64,000 bases of DNA. Source: Leptobrachium leishanense. Its lineage: Eukaryota > Chordata > Amphibia > Anura > Megophryidae. Positions within the stretch are counted from its first letter, which is position 1; every line of letters starts with the position of its first letter. The notes under the pieces were generated by a model. The model saw nothing but the letters and a program-made list of their open reading frames with translations. It was not told the DNA's origin and searched no databases. The DNA is taken from assembly GCA_009667805.1 (NCBI GenBank), contig CM019064.1, positions 379,065,120-379,129,119 on the forward strand. Direction: 5' to 3'. Positions 62,495 through 64,000 of the stretch are shown in pieces. The position numbers were made by a program, and so were the translations under genes.

Positions 62495-64000
62495 ATTATT
62501 TGTCCTTTCTAACTGGTGCTGGCCGTCTTATGCTGCAGCAACAGAGGATTTGCAGGATTGGCTAACCAGGCCATCCTCATCCTCCAAGTCCTCTGCCAGC
62601 CAGGCGTGTAGTGGTTTACAGTCCACCTCAGCTGCAAAAGCATCTAATACAGCCTCCATGTCCACAGCTACTGGGAAAGACATCCCACACTTGAGTACCA
62701 CGTGCATGAGGTGACATATGACCACCTGCCATGCATCCCATTGGCACAACACTTTGCATATGTCCTCCTTCTCCTCCTCATCTGTCTCACTCTCTACCCC
62801 CACTATATGTCCTGCCATGTCATTGCCTACAACCTCCACTGACAGGGATGATGCTACAGTAATGGGTGTACCAGGTCCTTCCTCAGAATGTGACAGCATC
62901 CCATCAGCTGAAGATTTACGCAGTCAGATTACGTTGCCCCAGCTGCTACAGCGTAAGAAAAAATATAGTCCCAAGCACAGCGTCTAAATGCCAGCTTAGC
63001 AAATCATTCGGCGTTATCATTCGGCGCCTGGCCAGCGAGCAGCGAGGAATCTGCTGCCAGGCGCCCCAGTACCGGCCCATCCGTGACACACGCCTCCAGA
63101 AAGCCTGTCTGTCTGCTCCACCTCTTCCTCCTCCTCCTTCTCTGTCGAAGTGGCAGTTAAACCGACACGTGGCAGGGGCTACGCAATGGCTCAAGCAAAA
63201 AGATGCCATATTGTGCTTGAGCTGGTTTGTTTAGGGGACAGGAGCCACACCGGGCCAGAAATTCTGTCAGCTCTGCAGGGGCAGGCGCAGAGATGGTTAA
63301 CACCACACCAGCTTGAGCTGGGAATGGTTGTCTGTGATAATGGCAGCAACCTTCTCTCCGCCCTACACAAGGGTAAATTGACACATGTACCATGCCTAGC
63401 ACACGTCCTAAATCTAGTGGTACAGCGTTTCCTAACCAGGTACCCAGGGCTGGCAGAGCTTCTCAGCCAGGCCAGAAAAATCTGCAGCCACTTCAGACGG
63501 TCATTCCCAGCAAGTGTTCTCTTTGAATTACTGCCAGGCGAATTCCACCTTCCCACAAACAGTCTGATCTGTGACATGCCCACCAGGTGGAACTCAACAT
63601 TGGCAATGCTGGAGCGTCTGCACAAGCAGCAGAGGGCCATCAATGAGTACCTGTGTGAGTATGGCACAAGGACGGACAGGTTCTGGTCAACTTGGGTTCC
63701 CCCCGCAGTGGCTGATGATCAAGGATTCATGCACTGTACTGTCACCATTTGAGGAGGCAGCGAGGATGGTGAGCAGGGACAGTGCATACATCAGTGACAC
63801 AATTCCTTTAGTGTTCCTGCTGGAGCGCACTCTGGGGGGAATTCTAGATCTGGCAGTAGAGGCAGAGCAGCGGGAGGAAGAGGAGGCCTTCCCTAGCTCT
63901 CAAGGCCCCAGTCTTTACGCAGACAGCATTCCTGCGAGTCCTCAGATCAGACAGGAGGAGGAGGAATATTTAAGTAGTGGGGGCATTGAAGGTGGGGATT
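62495..64000 (+). pseudogene. Second hAT transposase copy, internally deleted, runs off the window
   Basis: From TTGTCCTTTCTAACTGGTGC it follows the 43,906 hAT copy, then jumps across a deletion of several hundred bp near 62,675 and another near 63,000. The RNase-H-like part (63,150-63,752) has VVCDNGSNLLSALHKGKLTH, PCLAHVLNLVVQRF and MPTRWNSTLAMLERL, then frame breaks at 63,697. The 5' terminal repeat is missing. Same strand as the first copy, about 18 kb away. Confidence 0.88.

Overview
This window is vertebrate nuclear DNA, most likely from an anuran amphibian. The evidence is a multi-exon gene with GT-AG introns whose product matches integrin alpha-5, long introns packed with repeats, and a repeat set usual for frog genomes: a DIRS tyrosine-recombinase retrotransposon, a Penelope-like element, an L1-type LINE, L2/CR1-like LINE ends, a tRNA-derived SINE, hAT elements and many fold-back MITEs. 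The species cannot be named from the sequence alone.

1-38,170 (+ strand): the 3' two thirds of ITGA5. Twenty-one coding exons from 777 to 35,193 join in frame into 755 residues plus a stop. They start within the beta-propeller and run through three Ca-binding FG-GAP loops, the thigh/calf leg domains, a dibasic processing site, the transmembrane helix and the GFFKR cytoplasmic tail. A roughly 3 kb 3' UTR ends at a polyadenylation signal at 38,149. All introns are GT-AG except the one starting at 23,413, which is GC-AG. The introns carry a 540-bp-arm near-perfect palindrome (3,014-4,100), a complete but decayed DIRS element (8,664-14,194) inside an older MITE-like element, an exact 595-bp tandem duplication (15,309-16,477), SINEs, LINE 3' ends and several MITEs.

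38,171-43,111: intergenic sequence with MITEs, homopolymers and a short LINE reverse-transcriptase remnant; no host gene recognised.

43,112-58,740: a three-level transposon nest. The outer element is a hAT DNA transposon with 11-bp terminal inverted repeats, an 8-bp target duplication (7/8 match) and a frame-broken transposase. A Penelope-like element (47,019-51,764) sits in its 3' non-coding part with a 13-bp target duplication. It is 5'-truncated to the end of the reverse transcriptase plus the GIY-YIG endonuclease, and is flanked by inverted arms of about 1.7 kb, each with a hammerhead-ribozyme-like motif. A near full-length but broken L1-type LINE (about 52,422-58,450, minus strand) is inserted downstream of it in the same hAT copy.

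58,741-64,000: more MITEs, an 877-bp non-autonomous element, a GA-rich minisatellite, a palindromic satellite, and a second, internally deleted copy of the same hAT transposase that runs off the window end.

The only gene likely to make a host protein is ITGA5. Every transposon coding region seen is frameshifted, truncated or interrupted. I found no bacterial-type operon, no CRISPR array and no convincing new multi-gene system; the interest lies in the transposon architecture.
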